NCBI RefSeq assembly: GCF_030409215.1
Contig: NZ_JAUFPL010000016.1
Location: forward strand, 1 to 54,157
DNA from: Halomonas ramblicola
Lineage (GTDB): Bacteria > Pseudomonadota > Gammaproteobacteria > Pseudomonadales > Halomonadaceae
DNA length: 54,157 nt
Direction of reading: 5' to 3'
In this document: piece after piece, positions 1-7,693 of the stretch
How the letters are laid out: each line of letters opens with the position of its first letter
How positions within the stretch are numbered: the first letter of the stretch is position 1
Notes under the pieces: model-generated
Seen by the model: the letters and a program-made list of their open reading frames with translations, nothing else
Told to the model about the DNA's origin: nothing
The model's database searches: none
Made by a program: the position numbers and the translations under genes

Positions 1-72
1 GAGCGACTGCCGACCCAGAAGGCCAGCCAGCTCCACGAACTCCTGCCTCAGAACTGGCAGCACACCGACTGA
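1..72 (+). pseudogene. IS66-family transposase, 3' end only (cut by window edge)
   Basis: The first 23 codons form an open frame ending in TGA at 70-72. The translation contains ERLPTQKASQLHELLPQNW, which resembles the conserved C-terminal tail of IS66-family TnpC transposases (a short ...R.DELLPWNW-like ending). The rest of the gene lies outside the window, so completeness cannot be judged. The terminal repeat of the same element appears to follow at about 88-104. Family assignment is from motif memory and rests on a short segment. Confidence 0.6.
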
Positions 73-104
73 TCACTGACAAGCGGTGTTGCCCGGTCGC
101 TTAC
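1..104 (+). mobile_element. Right end of an IS66-family element
   Basis: The sequence ends in CCGGTCGCTTAC at 93-104. Read outward on the opposite strand this begins GTAAGCGACCGG, matching the GTAAGCG start typical of IS66-family terminal inverted repeats. The IS1380 coding frame is intact up to base 105 and turns into unrelated residues beyond it, so 104/105 is the inferred insertion junction. The left end and any target duplication are outside the window. Confidence 0.6.
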
Positions 105-984
105 GCTTCTCCCAGGTCGCCTCGAAGCGGATGGCCGACTCGTAGTCGATGTCCAGGGCCAGCTTGGCCAGCCGCTTGTTGCCGGCGAGGCCGATGATGT
201 AGTCGACGCCGTGGCGGTCGCACCAGTTGAGGATCAGCGGGCGGCAGAAGCCGCTGTCGCCCCGGAACACGATCTTCACCTCAGGCCACGCCTGGCGCAG
301 CCGCCGGACCAGCAGAGCGAGGATGGCGCCGGCGTGGTGGGCGGCATCCCGCGAGGCCGGGCGCAGGTAGCTGACCAGCAGCTGATCGCCACAGAACACG
401 AACAGTGGCAGGAAGATGTAGTGGTCGTAGTAGCCGTTGAAGTGGCGTCCGAGCTGCTGGCCATGGACCCGGTCATCGGTGGCATCGAAGTCGAGATAGA
501 GCGGCTTTTTGGGTGGCCGCCGGAACGAGCGAATGAATTGCTCGATCATCTCCTCGTGGATCGCGACCGCCCAGTCCCGGTCGGCTTGCTGCTCGAAACG
601 ACACAGGGTGGACTGGCTGGCCAACACGCCGTCGGTGTCGACCGCGGTCTGCAGGGCGATGTCGTGACGCAGCGCATGATGGTCATTGAGATCCTCGTAG
701 CCCAGCGCCAGGCCGAACACGCGCTGTCGAACCAGAGTTTCCGTGCGGTGCAGGTAGCGCTGAGGGTCGCGTTCATCGCTCAGCCGGCGAGCGACGGCGC
801 GGGTCAGGCCCATCTCACGATCCAGCTGCCGCAGCAGCAGGATACCGCCGTCAGAGGTGACATCGCCGCCATCGAAGCGGGCGATGAGCTGACGGCCTTT
901 GCAGCGTGGAAAGGAGGCGGACGGCGTGGTACATTTTGTCATGGCGGCTGAGGCGGTTGATTCTGGTGTAGGAGCTTGAATCAT
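73..984 (-). pseudogene. IS1380-family transposase, C-terminally truncated by IS66 insertion
   Basis: The 303-codon frame encodes the N-terminal two thirds of an IS1380-type DDE transposase; family members are usually about 430-450 residues. Recognisable segments are FDGGDVTSDGGILLLRQLD near the N-terminus, the first catalytic Asp region YLDFDATDD, and the second Asp region VFRGDSGF. The frame reads through into the IS66 terminal repeat at base 104, so the last eight or so residues are foreign and the third catalytic region is absent. Translation could start at 984 or at an internal ATG at 942. The upstream end of the element is probably near 1028, where CCCGGATATTGCACCGGAC reads inward on the minus strand, but this boundary is a guess. 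The product should be inactive. Confidence 0.85.
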
Positions 985-1035
985 AACCGATTTTCAGCCG
1001 CCTTTTTCTGTCCGGTGCAATATCCGGGCTAGTCG

Positions 1036-1233
1036 TAGCGCATCCGTGTGCTCGATCCCGCGGCCAGATTCGAGGGCGTTGCCGCGATCCTGGAGCATGT
1101 CAGAAAGCGGTTCCCGGTGCATATCGTTCCGGCGAGTGGTTACAACAGCTCGGGGATCGGCAAGGATCTGGGATGGCAAGCCGTCGCGGCCAATCTACGC
1201 TTCAAGAATGTGCTGATCGACTTTGCCAGCTGA
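1036..1233 (+). pseudogene. Unidentified gene fragment, 3' end only
   Basis: A short frame of about 65 codons lies just outside the presumed IS1380 end and terminates at TGA 1231-1233. A GTG at 1048 could start it, but there is no convincing ribosome binding site. The translation ends in NLRFKNVLIDFAS and has the balanced composition of a real globular protein, so it is probably the C-terminal remnant of a gene whose 5' part was lost when the IS elements arrived. I do not recognise the family. The stretch 1234-1382 shows no gene beyond the GNAT ribosome binding site. Confidence 0.35.
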
Positions 1234-1382
1234 GCTCGCCGCCAAGTGTGGCGAGGAGGTAGTGCCGACTCATAACGGGCAGCTCGGAAAAAGCTCCTCT
1301 CGCTCGTGGGTGCCTATGACCGATTTCAGGATCTGATCCACTGAATTAGCAACAACATGCTCGCAGTAGGAAGGAGGCCGTA

Positions 1383-2252
1383 ATGTCATCCGCTAGCACA
1401 GCAGTTCAAATCCACTATCGACGCATGCTGGAAAGCGACTTGCGAGCAGTGCACCTCCTTACCCAGGTGGTGTGCTGGCCGCACCGGCGGGAAGACTGTG
1501 AGCTCCTGTACCGCCTCGGCCGCGGCTTCGTTGCCGAGTGCGACCGCGGCGTGATCGGTACCGCGTTGTGGTGGGCTCATGGCGACGACCTTGCGTCGCT
1601 AGGCATGGTCATCGTATTGCCGGAGGCCCAGGGGCGGGGCATCGGGAGCGAGTTGATGAACCGGCTGCTCGAGGAGATCGGCGAGCGCAACACCCTGCTC
1701 AACGCCACACCGCGCGGGCAGCCGCTCTACGAACGGCTCGGCTTCAGGGTGATCGGTAAGGCGCACAAGCATCAGGGTACGGTCGCTCCCCACGCGCCTG
1801 TCGTGCCGCCGCCGGGCACGCGTCTGCGAGCGATCGAGGCGAGGGATGGCACCGCGCTGGTGGAGCTGGCCAGCAGCGCCGCCGGCATGCCGCGTGCGAG
1901 CGTCATGGACGAGCTGCTGCGCATCGCCGAAGGTGTCGTCATCGAGGACGGTAACAGCAATCCGGTCGGCTTCGCCATCCTGCGCCGCTTCGGGCACGGC
2001 GACGCCATTGGACCGGTGGTCGCTCCCGATCCAGGGCACGCCAGGGCGCTGGTCAGCCACCTGGCTGCGGCGCGCACTGGCTCCTTCATGCGTATCGACG
2101 TGCGCGATGAGAGCGAATTGGATTCCTTGCTGAGCGAGCTGGGGCTGGCGCAGGTCGTCGATGATACCCAGATCGTCATGGTGCGGGGCGAGGCCCCACA
2201 AGCGGACCCCGGTATGCACCAGTTTGCCATCGTCAGCCACGCGCTTTTCTGA
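1383..2252 (+). CDS. GNAT-family N-acetyltransferase with tandem GNAT-like domains
   Basis: This 289-residue protein carries a typical GNAT domain in its N-terminal half. The acetyl-CoA pyrophosphate-binding motif reads LPEAQGRGIGSELM around residues 78-92, followed by a LYERLGF motif near residue 117. The C-terminal half, from about residue 145, looks like a second, degenerate GNAT-like domain of the Acetyltransf_18/DUF1248 type. The start is supported by a strong GGAAGGAGG at 1370-1378, five to six bases before the ATG. The substrate cannot be read from the sequence. The stop codon overlaps the edge of an IS110-family fragment, so the extreme C-terminus may have been altered by that insertion. 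Confidence 0.82.
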   Translation: MSSASTAVQIHYRRMLESDLRAVHLLTQVVCWPHRREDCELLYRLGRGFVAECDRGVIGTALWWAHGDDLASLGMVIVLPEAQGRGIGSELMNRLLEEIGERNTLLNATPRGQPLYERLGFRVIGKAHKHQGTVAPHAPVVPPPGTRLRAIEARDGTALVELASSAAGMPRASVMDELLRIAEGVVIEDGNSNPVGFAILRRFGHGDAIGPVVAPDPGHARALVSHLAAARTGSFMRIDVRDESELDSLLSELGLAQVVDDTQIVMVRGEAPQADPGMHQFAIVSHALF

Positions 2253-2253
2253 G

Positions 2254-2430
2254 CCCAGTGAGCACTCTAGCGGTCCAAGCCGTTCCCAGGGGGCAATCAC
2301 CAAGACCGGTAACGCCCATGTGCGCTGGGTACTGGAGGCGGCCTTGAGCTATCGCTTTCCGGCGCGCAAAACGCGCGTCATCGCGCGGCGCACCGAGCAG
2401 ACCCCGCCGCATGTGCAGGCGACTCGCTGC
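2254..2430 (+). pseudogene. IS110/IS1111-type transposase fragment (C-terminal part)
   Basis: One frame here gives PSEHSSGPSRSQGAITKTGN followed by AHVRWVLEAALSYRFPARK and continues to HVQA near 2420. The ITKTGNAHVRWVL stretch is the hallmark of the transposase_20 domain at the C-terminus of IS110-family (IS1111 subgroup) enzymes. There is no start, no N-terminal DEDD domain and no intact C-terminal end. The fragment is bounded on the left by the GNAT stop codon and on the right by the MATE gene, so it marks a recombination scar. Confidence 0.75.
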
Positions 2431-3775
2431 CGGCAACTATCATTTTCTTCAGGCCAGGTAAACTCAGCCGCAGGTACAGAGAGCGAAACAGGTAGAACAG
2501 GGTGAACGAGGCCCATAGCCCGTGATTCCCCCAGATGGGAATCAGTATCCAATTGGCAGCCACATAAAGAATTAAGGCAATGATCAGTGAGTCTCTGAGT
2601 GGGCCTGCTCGCGTCGCGCCCGAAAATACGCCATTGAGGGATAACCCAATGCATGCGATGACTGGAAACAGGCTGAGCCATGGCTTGTATCGGCTTGCCT
2701 CGAGGATGACTTCTGGAAGGCCCGTGAACAGGAACAGGATGTTGTCGCCGTAAAGGAAGAACAGTGTCCCGAAGGATACCGAAATTCCAGAGGAAAAGAT
2801 GGCTGAAGACTTGATTGTGTCATTATAAAGCCTCGAATTTCGCTCTCCTATGGCTCGCCCCACCAGTGCACTGTTGGCATTTCCCATTCCGTCAAAAGCG
2901 CAGGCCATCAACAAGTGGATTTGCAGCAGGATGGCATTGGCGGCAAGGTTCGTTTCGCCCATCCTCGCTCCATAGGCTGTGAACAAGAGATACATGGCCA
3001 GTATGCAGAGAGTCCGGATAAGCAAGTCGCGATTCAATATTGCCATTCTTGCAATGGGTGTTCTATCCATGAGTTGTCGCCAGTCTAATTGCCCGATGGA
3101 GGTCGGAAGGCGTCTGTAGACCACGATCAAGCCCAGGCACAAGGTCATGATTTCAGCAATGAGGCTGGCGCCTGCCACCCCCTGGACTCCCAGCCCTAGG
3201 CCCAGCACGAAAAGGACGCTCAGGCAGACGTTCAATAGATTCATGAAAACCTGCAGAAACAGGGCCATTCGAACATTGGATGAGCCGATCATCCAGCCAA
3301 GGATGGCATAATTCACGAGTACGAAGGGGGCGCCCCATATCCGTATGTCGAAGTAGAGCGTGGCTTGTTGTCCCACCGCCGCAGACGGCTGGATAAGCTG
3401 CAGGGAGGCTTCCTTTATAGCAGTTTGGAAAACGATGAACAGGAGGCCGAAAAGGATGGCGAGAACAACCGGTCGGGCCAGTGTCATCACCATTTCCGAC
3501 TGGTCCCTGGAGCCAAACGCCTGAGCGCTAAATCCCGATGTACTCATGCGCAGGAACCCCAGTACCCAGTACAGGGTATTGAAGGTCATGCTGGCGACAG
3601 CGACGCCACCGATGTATACCGGTTCCGGAAGCCGTCCCACCACCGCCGTATCGACGGCCCCCAGGAGAGGCGTCGACAACGCCGCCAATACCAGGGGCAT
3701 GCACATAGCCAGGTATTGCCCAGGCGTCAGGGATGTTTTTTCCGCTGCTGCAGCTATTGGGGAGCGCACTGGCAT
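2378..3775 (-). CDS. MATE-family multidrug/Na+ antiporter (DinF-like)
   Basis: This 465-residue protein is almost entirely hydrophobic, with about twelve predicted membrane segments. The early PLLGAVDTAVVGRL and later QAFGSRDQSEM segments are typical of MATE/DinF exporters, which expel organic cations or metabolites in exchange for Na+ or H+. The last twenty or so residues, after LKKMI, are read from the antisense of the IS110 fragment, so the natural C-terminus was replaced; the membrane core looks complete. Codon use is noticeably more AT-rich than in the rest of the window, suggesting separate acquisition. The ATG at 3775 has only a weak ribosome binding site. An alternative internal Met lies at residue 24. 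Confidence 0.85.
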   Translation of the reverse strand: MPVRSPIAAAAEKTSLTPGQYLAMCMPLVLAALSTPLLGAVDTAVVGRLPEPVYIGGVAVASMTFNTLYWVLGFLRMSTSGFSAQAFGSRDQSEMVMTLARPVVLAILFGLLFIVFQTAIKEASLQLIQPSAAVGQQATLYFDIRIWGAPFVLVNYAILGWMIGSSNVRMALFLQVFMNLLNVCLSVLFVLGLGLGVQGVAGASLIAEIMTLCLGLIVVYRRLPTSIGQLDWRQLMDRTPIARMAILNRDLLIRTLCILAMYLLFTAYGARMGETNLAANAILLQIHLLMACAFDGMGNANSALVGRAIGERNSRLYNDTIKSSAIFSSGISVSFGTLFFLYGDNILFLFTGLPEVILEASRYKPWLSLFPVIACIGLSLNGVFSGATRAGPLRDSLIIALILYVAANWILIPIWGNHGLWASFTLFYLFRSLYLRLSLPGLKKMIVAGSESPAHAAGSARCAAR

Positions 3776-3833
3776 GAGACGTCACCGGTTGGCCCAAGGG
3801 GCGATTGGTGGACGACCGAGAGACTCGAGCCGG

Positions 3834-3854
3834 CGGGGTGGCATCGGCACCCCG
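3834..3854 (-). terminator. Hairpin downstream of the flavoprotein gene
   Basis: A perfect 7-bp stem CGGGGTG/CACCCCG with a 7-nt loop lies 27 bases past the stop of the oxidoreductase gene. No T-tract follows, so it may be a weak or Rho-assisted terminator. Confidence 0.35.
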
Positions 3855-3880
3855 CATGGATCGATGGCCTTACCGAGTCA

Positions 3881-5158
3881 TCACGACACCATGTCCTTGA
3901 AGCGGTAGTAGGCGCCGACGATGGGCAGCGTGATAGGCAGGGTGGCGTGCCCCGGGATACCGGGCCAGTCCATGTCATGCCAGACGTTGGCTTCGTGCTC
4001 TCCCGACATGACGCGTGCCATCTGCGCTCCCATGTGGGTCGACATCTGCACGCCGTGGCCGCTGTAGCCCATGGTGTAGTAGAGGCCTTCGCGGACCCCC
4101 GCCCGGGGCATCTTGTCCGCCGTGGCGTCCACCAGGCCGCCCCAGCAATAGTCGATGCGGGTTCTGGCCAGTTGCGGGAATACCTCCCTCATGGCCTTTT
4201 CCAGAATACGGCCGCTGGTCTGGTCTGCTTGAGGGTCCGCGGACGTGAAGCGGGCGCGTCCACCGAACAGCAGTCGGTTATCCGGCGTGATGCGGAAGTA
4301 GAACAGCAGGTTCTTGCTGTCCGAGGCCATGCGACGGGTCGGCATCAGCTCGTTGCAGACCTCCTCGCTCAGCGGTTCGGTGGCGATGATGTAGCTGCCG
4401 ACCGGCACGATTCGCTGGCGGAAGAACGGGAAGGGCCGGCCGGTCTTGCTGCCGGTGGCCAGCAGCACCTGATCCGCCCGGATCGTGCCGTTGGGGGTCT
4501 CCAGTTCATGCTTGTGGCCATCCAGTCGACGGATATTGGTGACGGGCGTGTTCTGGTGTATCCGCGCACCGCGTGCGCGGGCACTCGCCGCCAGGCCGCG
4601 CACGAAGCGCCCGACGTGCAAGCCTGCGCCCAACGGGTCGACCATGGCGCCATGATAGTAGTCGGAGCCGACTTCGTTACGAATCTCCGCCTTGGGTACC
4701 AGGATAGTTTCCTGGCCCGCGTGCTTCGCCATGAGCTCGTGATTGCGGGCTAGCCGTTCGTAATGCGATGGCTTGTAGGCAAGATTGAGCTTGCCGACAC
4801 GCTTGAAATCGCAATCGATGCCCTCCTCGTTGACCAGGCGTTCCACCGTATCGATGGCATCGTTGTAGGCCTTCAGGTAGCGGGCGGCACGCTCGGGGCC
4901 GAACTGTGCGACTCCCTGGGAGAAGCTGATGGCAAGACCTGGCGTGCACATCCCGCCGTTACGGCCGGAGGCGCTGCTGCCGACCTCGCCCTGCTCCAGC
5001 AGGGTGACGCTGGCGCCTTTCGCGGCCAGGGCCAGAGCGGCGGAAAGGCCGGTCAGCCCGCCGCCGATGATCGCCACGTCCGCCTTGGCGTCGACCCTTG
5101 GGTTGGGCTCATCCGGCAAGGTGGGGGCTGTATCCAGCCAGTAGGGAATGAACTTCAT
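3881..5158 (-). CDS. FAD-dependent oxidoreductase (PuuB/DadA-like amino acid or polyamine oxidase)
   Basis: The 425-residue product belongs to the DAO superfamily. An N-terminal Rossmann fold shows VAIIGGGLTGLSAALALA around residues 28-45, and a flavin-contacting SGRNGGMC follows near residue 65. The C-terminal segment GYSGHGVQMSTHMG is typical of gamma-glutamylputrescine oxidase-like enzymes. Such flavoproteins oxidise a secondary or primary amine with release of aldehyde and H2O2 or electron transfer; the substrate here is unknown. The chosen ATG (MKFIPYW) follows AAGGAGACATCGAC; an upstream in-frame extension has no ribosome binding site. It lies 50 bp downstream of the haloacid dehalogenase-like gene on the same strand and is probably co-transcribed with it. 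Confidence 0.85.
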   Translation of the reverse strand: MKFIPYWLDTAPTLPDEPNPRVDAKADVAIIGGGLTGLSAALALAAKGASVTLLEQGEVGSSASGRNGGMCTPGLAISFSQGVAQFGPERAARYLKAYNDAIDTVERLVNEEGIDCDFKRVGKLNLAYKPSHYERLARNHELMAKHAGQETILVPKAEIRNEVGSDYYHGAMVDPLGAGLHVGRFVRGLAASARARGARIHQNTPVTNIRRLDGHKHELETPNGTIRADQVLLATGSKTGRPFPFFRQRIVPVGSYIIATEPLSEEVCNELMPTRRMASDSKNLLFYFRITPDNRLLFGGRARFTSADPQADQTSGRILEKAMREVFPQLARTRIDYCWGGLVDATADKMPRAGVREGLYYTMGYSGHGVQMSTHMGAQMARVMSGEHEANVWHDMDWPGIPGHATLPITLPIVGAYYRFKDMVS

Positions 5159-5208
5159 GTCGATGTCTCCTTGTTGCGGACGAGGATCGTTGTGGGCGCG
5201 GCAGTGGA

Positions 5209-5880
5209 TCAGAGGCCCAGAAGCCCCGGCAGGCCGGAGATATCCTTGATTTCGTGGCAACGGTAGAAGGGGACGGCGGGTTCGTAACCCCGGTTGACGT
5301 AGACTTTGTGCTTCACACGCAGGTCATGGGCGGGCATAAGGTCGTAACGCATGCTCGATGACACATGCAGGATGTCGTCCGGGCCGCAACCGAGCTGGTC
5401 GAACATGTATTCGAAGGCTTGAAAGCGTGGCTTGTAGGCCTGCGCCTGCTGCGCGGTGTAAACCGCGTGGAAGGGGGCGCCCAGCTTGTCGACGTTGTGC
5501 TGGATCTGGCTGTCGTCCGCATTGGTGAGGATCACCAGCGGGTATTCCCTGGCCACCTTGGTAAGCCCCTCGGGCACGTCGGCATGGGGCCCCCAGGTCG
5601 GTACTGCGTCAAACATCCGCTGTCCGTACTCATCCTTGTATTCCAGCGACCAGAGCTTGCAGGTACGGGATAAGGCGTTGCCGATGACTTCGGCATAAGG
5701 CTTGTAGCAGCCGACCTCGTCGAAGCGGAAGTTCTCGAAATCCTTGACGAAGGCACTCATGGCTTCGGGGGCGATGCGGTCGGCGAACATGTCACGAGCC
5801 ATCTGCCCCATCTGGAAATGGGTCAGCGTGCCGTAGCAGTCGAAGGTGATGTACTTGGGGCGGAAGTCGATGGCGGTCAT
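5209..5880 (-). CDS. HAD-family hydrolase, 2-haloacid dehalogenase type II-like
   Basis: The 223-residue protein has HAD motif I with the nucleophile at Asp14 (ITFDCYGTLTHF), motif II at VILTNADDS, the motif III lysine in AYKPRF, and a later HVSSSMRYDL segment. This is the layout of type II (S)-2-haloacid dehalogenases, although many relatives act on phosphate esters or unknown substrates. The ATG used here is preceded by GGAGAAAAG; a longer frame to 5985 lacks support. It is the first gene of a two-gene unit with the flavoprotein and lies about 110 bp downstream of one copy of the repeated promoter-like element. Confidence 0.82.
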   Translation of the reverse strand: MTAIDFRPKYITFDCYGTLTHFQMGQMARDMFADRIAPEAMSAFVKDFENFRFDEVGCYKPYAEVIGNALSRTCKLWSLEYKDEYGQRMFDAVPTWGPHADVPEGLTKVAREYPLVILTNADDSQIQHNVDKLGAPFHAVYTAQQAQAYKPRFQAFEYMFDQLGCGPDDILHVSSSMRYDLMPAHDLRVKHKVYVNRGYEPAVPFYRCHEIKDISGLPGLLGL

Positions 5881-5987
5881 TTTTCTTTTCTCCATTCCTG
5901 ATTGTCGTTGCGCCCTTTGTTGGCAGTGTCGGGCGATCCAGCAAAGCTGGGTGATAGGAAGGGCGGCGGCATGCATACCCATCATTA

Positions 5988-6022
5988 TGCAGAAGGTAAA
6001 CTGTAGACAATATACTTGTCAA
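5988..6022 (-). promoter_or_regulatory. Promoter-proximal repeat, copy 1 (GntR-like operator candidate)
   Basis: This 35-bp element matches the one at 7011-7045 at 31 positions. On the minus strand it reads TTGACAAGTATATTGTCTAC and continues to TTCTGCA. The core TTGTCTACA resembles FCD/VanR-type GntR operators, and TTGACA at the upstream end resembles a -35 box. It lies ahead of the haloacid dehalogenase-like gene. The rest of 5881-6172 holds no gene. Confidence 0.5.
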
Positions 6023-6129
6023 GCGCCTTGGATGCGGATGCCGACGTCAAGAAGGAGCTGAGCCGTGGGTGAGGCGCTGAGGTGGCCCTCGTTGCCGGTA
6101 TGAACGGAGGTAGGGAAGATCAGAGGAGG

Positions 6130-6163
6130 CAGGGCCGTAGGCGCGAGCGTGCCTCCGGCCCTG
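6130..6163 (-). terminator. Hairpin downstream of copZ
   Basis: An 8-bp perfect stem CAGGGCCG/CGGCCCTG encloses a second AGGC/GCCT pairing. It lies about 10 bases past the copZ stop codon. No clear T-run follows. Confidence 0.45.
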
Positions 6164-6172
6164 TACTTATCG

Positions 6173-6370
6173 CTATACCGATTCGTTGGGGTAGCCGGCT
6201 TCCACGAGGACGGCGGCCAGGGTGTCGGCATCAGCGTGACTCTCAATCGTCACCTGCTGCTCCGCAAGATCGATCTCCACGTTGGCATCGGCATCCACGG
6301 TCTTGATCGCGGTGGTGACGGTCGAGGCGCAGTGGCCGCAGGTCATCTTGGGTACCTTGAGTTTCATCAT
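6173..6370 (-). CDS. copZ: Copper chaperone, heavy-metal-associated (HMA) domain
   Basis: The 65-residue protein is a single HMA fold. The metal-binding motif MTCGHC places Cys11 and Cys14 in the first loop, as in CopZ/Atx1 chaperones that hold Cu(I) in the cytoplasm and deliver it to P-type ATPases or to CueR-type sensors. The start follows AAGGAGAAGGATC; two adjacent ATG codons are possible. A MerR/CueR-type promoter lies directly upstream at 6401-6431, and cueR is nearby on the opposite strand, which fits copper induction. No CopA-type P1B ATPase, the usual partner, is encoded beside it. Confidence 0.92.
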   Translation of the reverse strand: MMKLKVPKMTCGHCASTVTTAIKTVDADANVEIDLAEQQVTIESHADADTLAAVLVEAGYPNESV

Positions 6371-6400
6371 GATCCTTCTCCTTTGAGGTGGGGCATTGTC

Positions 6401-6431
6401 AGCGTGAAGCTTCCCAGTATTGGAAGGTCAA
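6401..6431 (-). promoter_or_regulatory. CueR-type copper-responsive promoter of copZ
   Basis: On the minus strand TTGACC (6431-6426) is followed by the dyad CTTCC-N7-GGAAG (6410-6426 on the plus strand). This is the TTGACCTTCC...GGAAG layout of CueR-controlled promoters, with the dyad inside a spacer of about 19 bp. The -10 box is poor, as is common in promoters that need MerR-type distortion. Confidence 0.75.
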
Positions 6432-6479
6432 GGGGGAATCAAAAAATTCCAGCCACCCGCTTGGGTGGCTGGAGACGCC

Positions 6480-7004
6480 TCATCCGACGATGCAGAAAAT
6501 CTTGCGCACGGTCTCGTTGCTGGTCCAGCGGCATTCTGCGCCGGCGGGGACTACCAGGGTCTCACCGGCCTTGGCGCACCAGGCATGATCGGGCTGCGAA
6601 AGGGTGACCGACCCGGAGAGTATCTGCATCAGTTCGCTATAGGCGGGCTTGGTTTCCGTGCGGGCGTAGGCCGTGCATTCCCAGAGACCGATCCGCAGCT
6701 TTCCGTTGCGGGCCAGGAAGACGTTGCGATTGGAGGCCTCGGGGGCGGGGGTGCTGCTGACCAGTTCCGCAAGCGGTGGCGCGGAAGGCGCGAGCTCGGC
6801 CTGGGTGTCGATCCAGATGACTGTGCGCGGCGCGTTTTCCTCCGGCCCCCTCGTCGGCAAATACCATGAAGGTACGCTTTACCTGGCCACGCTGCTGCCA
6901 GCGTACGGGGGTCCCCTTCGGGATCACCGCGGCGTCGCCGGCCTTGAGTGTGACGGGGGCCGCGCCGTCACTGGCAGGACACGGCCAGGCTTCCAGTCGG
7001 GTCG
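6480..7004 (-). pseudogene. Bicupin (DUF861/cupin_3-like) remnant, frameshifted and 5'-truncated
   Basis: Two frames together encode one bicupin. The upstream frame gives GAAPVTLKAGDAAVIPKGT then RGQVKRTFMVFADEG. After a run of five Gs (C-run at 6846-6850 on the plus strand) the other frame continues PEENAPRTVIWIDTQAEL to the end, with the second cupin core AYSELMQILSGSVTLSQPD and KAGETLVVPAGAECRW. Removing one G from the run would restore a single frame. The 5' part is also missing: the coding sequence runs straight into the repeated promoter-like element at 7011-7045 with no start codon. This marks a deletion junction, and the frameshift could also be a sequencing error. Confidence 0.7.
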
Positions 7005-7010
7005 AGATGT

Positions 7011-7045
7011 TGCAGAAAGTATTCTGTAGACAATATACTTGCCAA
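7011..7045 (-). promoter_or_regulatory. Promoter-proximal repeat, copy 2
   Basis: This is the second copy of the 35-bp element, in direct orientation to copy 1 and 1,023 bp away. Here the central TTGTCTACAG is additionally flanked by AAGTAT and ATACTT, giving a longer dyad. It abuts the truncated bicupin, which presumably once belonged to the same regulon as the haloacid dehalogenase-like operon. Confidence 0.5.
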
Positions 7046-7145
7046 CTGCCACGAGCGACATCGCACTGGCTATGGTGCCTGTGCAGTGCCGTGGATACCG
7101 GCGCACCTGCAGCGGTGGTGCCGGGCAAGGGGCTGGGACTTCTGG

Positions 7146-7176
7146 TCTGAAGTTTCCTATTATTGGAAAGTGAAAT
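7146..7176 (-). promoter_or_regulatory. Second CueR-type operator, target gene lost
   Basis: The dyad TTTCC-N7-GGAAA (7153-7169) aligns with the copZ box, including flanking TTCACT in place of TTGACC and CTTCA on the other side. The alignment indicates that it faces the minus strand, where only the bicupin remnant now follows. It could alternatively serve cueR on the plus strand, 100 bp away. Confidence 0.5.
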
Positions 7177-7273
7177 GCCTCGTCATCCAAGGGGCGTGAG
7201 GCAGGCAGCCCATGGTTCCATGGAGCAATGGGGTACCCATGCGCGGCGATGGTCTGAAAACGGGAGGTATCTG

Positions 7274-7693
7274 ATGAATATCGGGCAAGCGGCGAAGGCT
7301 TCCGGCATCTCGGCAAAGATGATTCGCTATTACGAAAGCATTGGCCTGATGCCCCCGGCCCACCGGACGGAGGCGGGGTATCGGGCATTCCATGAGAAGG
7401 ACATCCACGCGCTGCGCTTCATCGCCCGGGCACGGAGCCTGGGGTTCTCTGTGGAGCAGATGAGCAATCTGCTCGCCCTGTGGCAGGATCGCCATCGGGC
7501 CAGTTCGGACGTTAAGGCTGTCGCCCTGGCCCATATCGAAGAGCTGGACGGCAAGATCAAGAAACTGCAGGACATGCGGGAGACCCTGGAGCATCTGGTG
7601 AAGCACTGCCATGGGGACGCACGCCCCGATTGCCCGATCCTGGGGGATCTGGCCGCAGAGAGTGTCGAGCTGGATGCCGAGCTTACCCTATAA
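7274..7693 (+). CDS. cueR: MerR-family copper-responsive regulator CueR
   Basis: The 139-residue protein has an N-terminal winged helix (MNIGQAAKASGISAKMIRYY and the GYRAFHEKDI wing region), a dimerisation helix at about 80-110, and a metal-binding loop with Cys112 and Cys120 in CHGDARPDC. The C-x7-C spacing and positions match CueR, which senses Cu(I), Ag(I) or Au(I) and activates promoters with long spacers. The ATG at 7274 follows GGGAGGTATCTG; a longer frame from 7163 starts inside the operator region and is rejected. Two CueR-type boxes lie within 900 bp. Confidence 0.92.
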   Translation: MNIGQAAKASGISAKMIRYYESIGLMPPAHRTEAGYRAFHEKDIHALRFIARARSLGFSVEQMSNLLALWQDRHRASSDVKAVALAHIEELDGKIKKLQDMRETLEHLVKHCHGDARPDCPILGDLAAESVELDAELTL

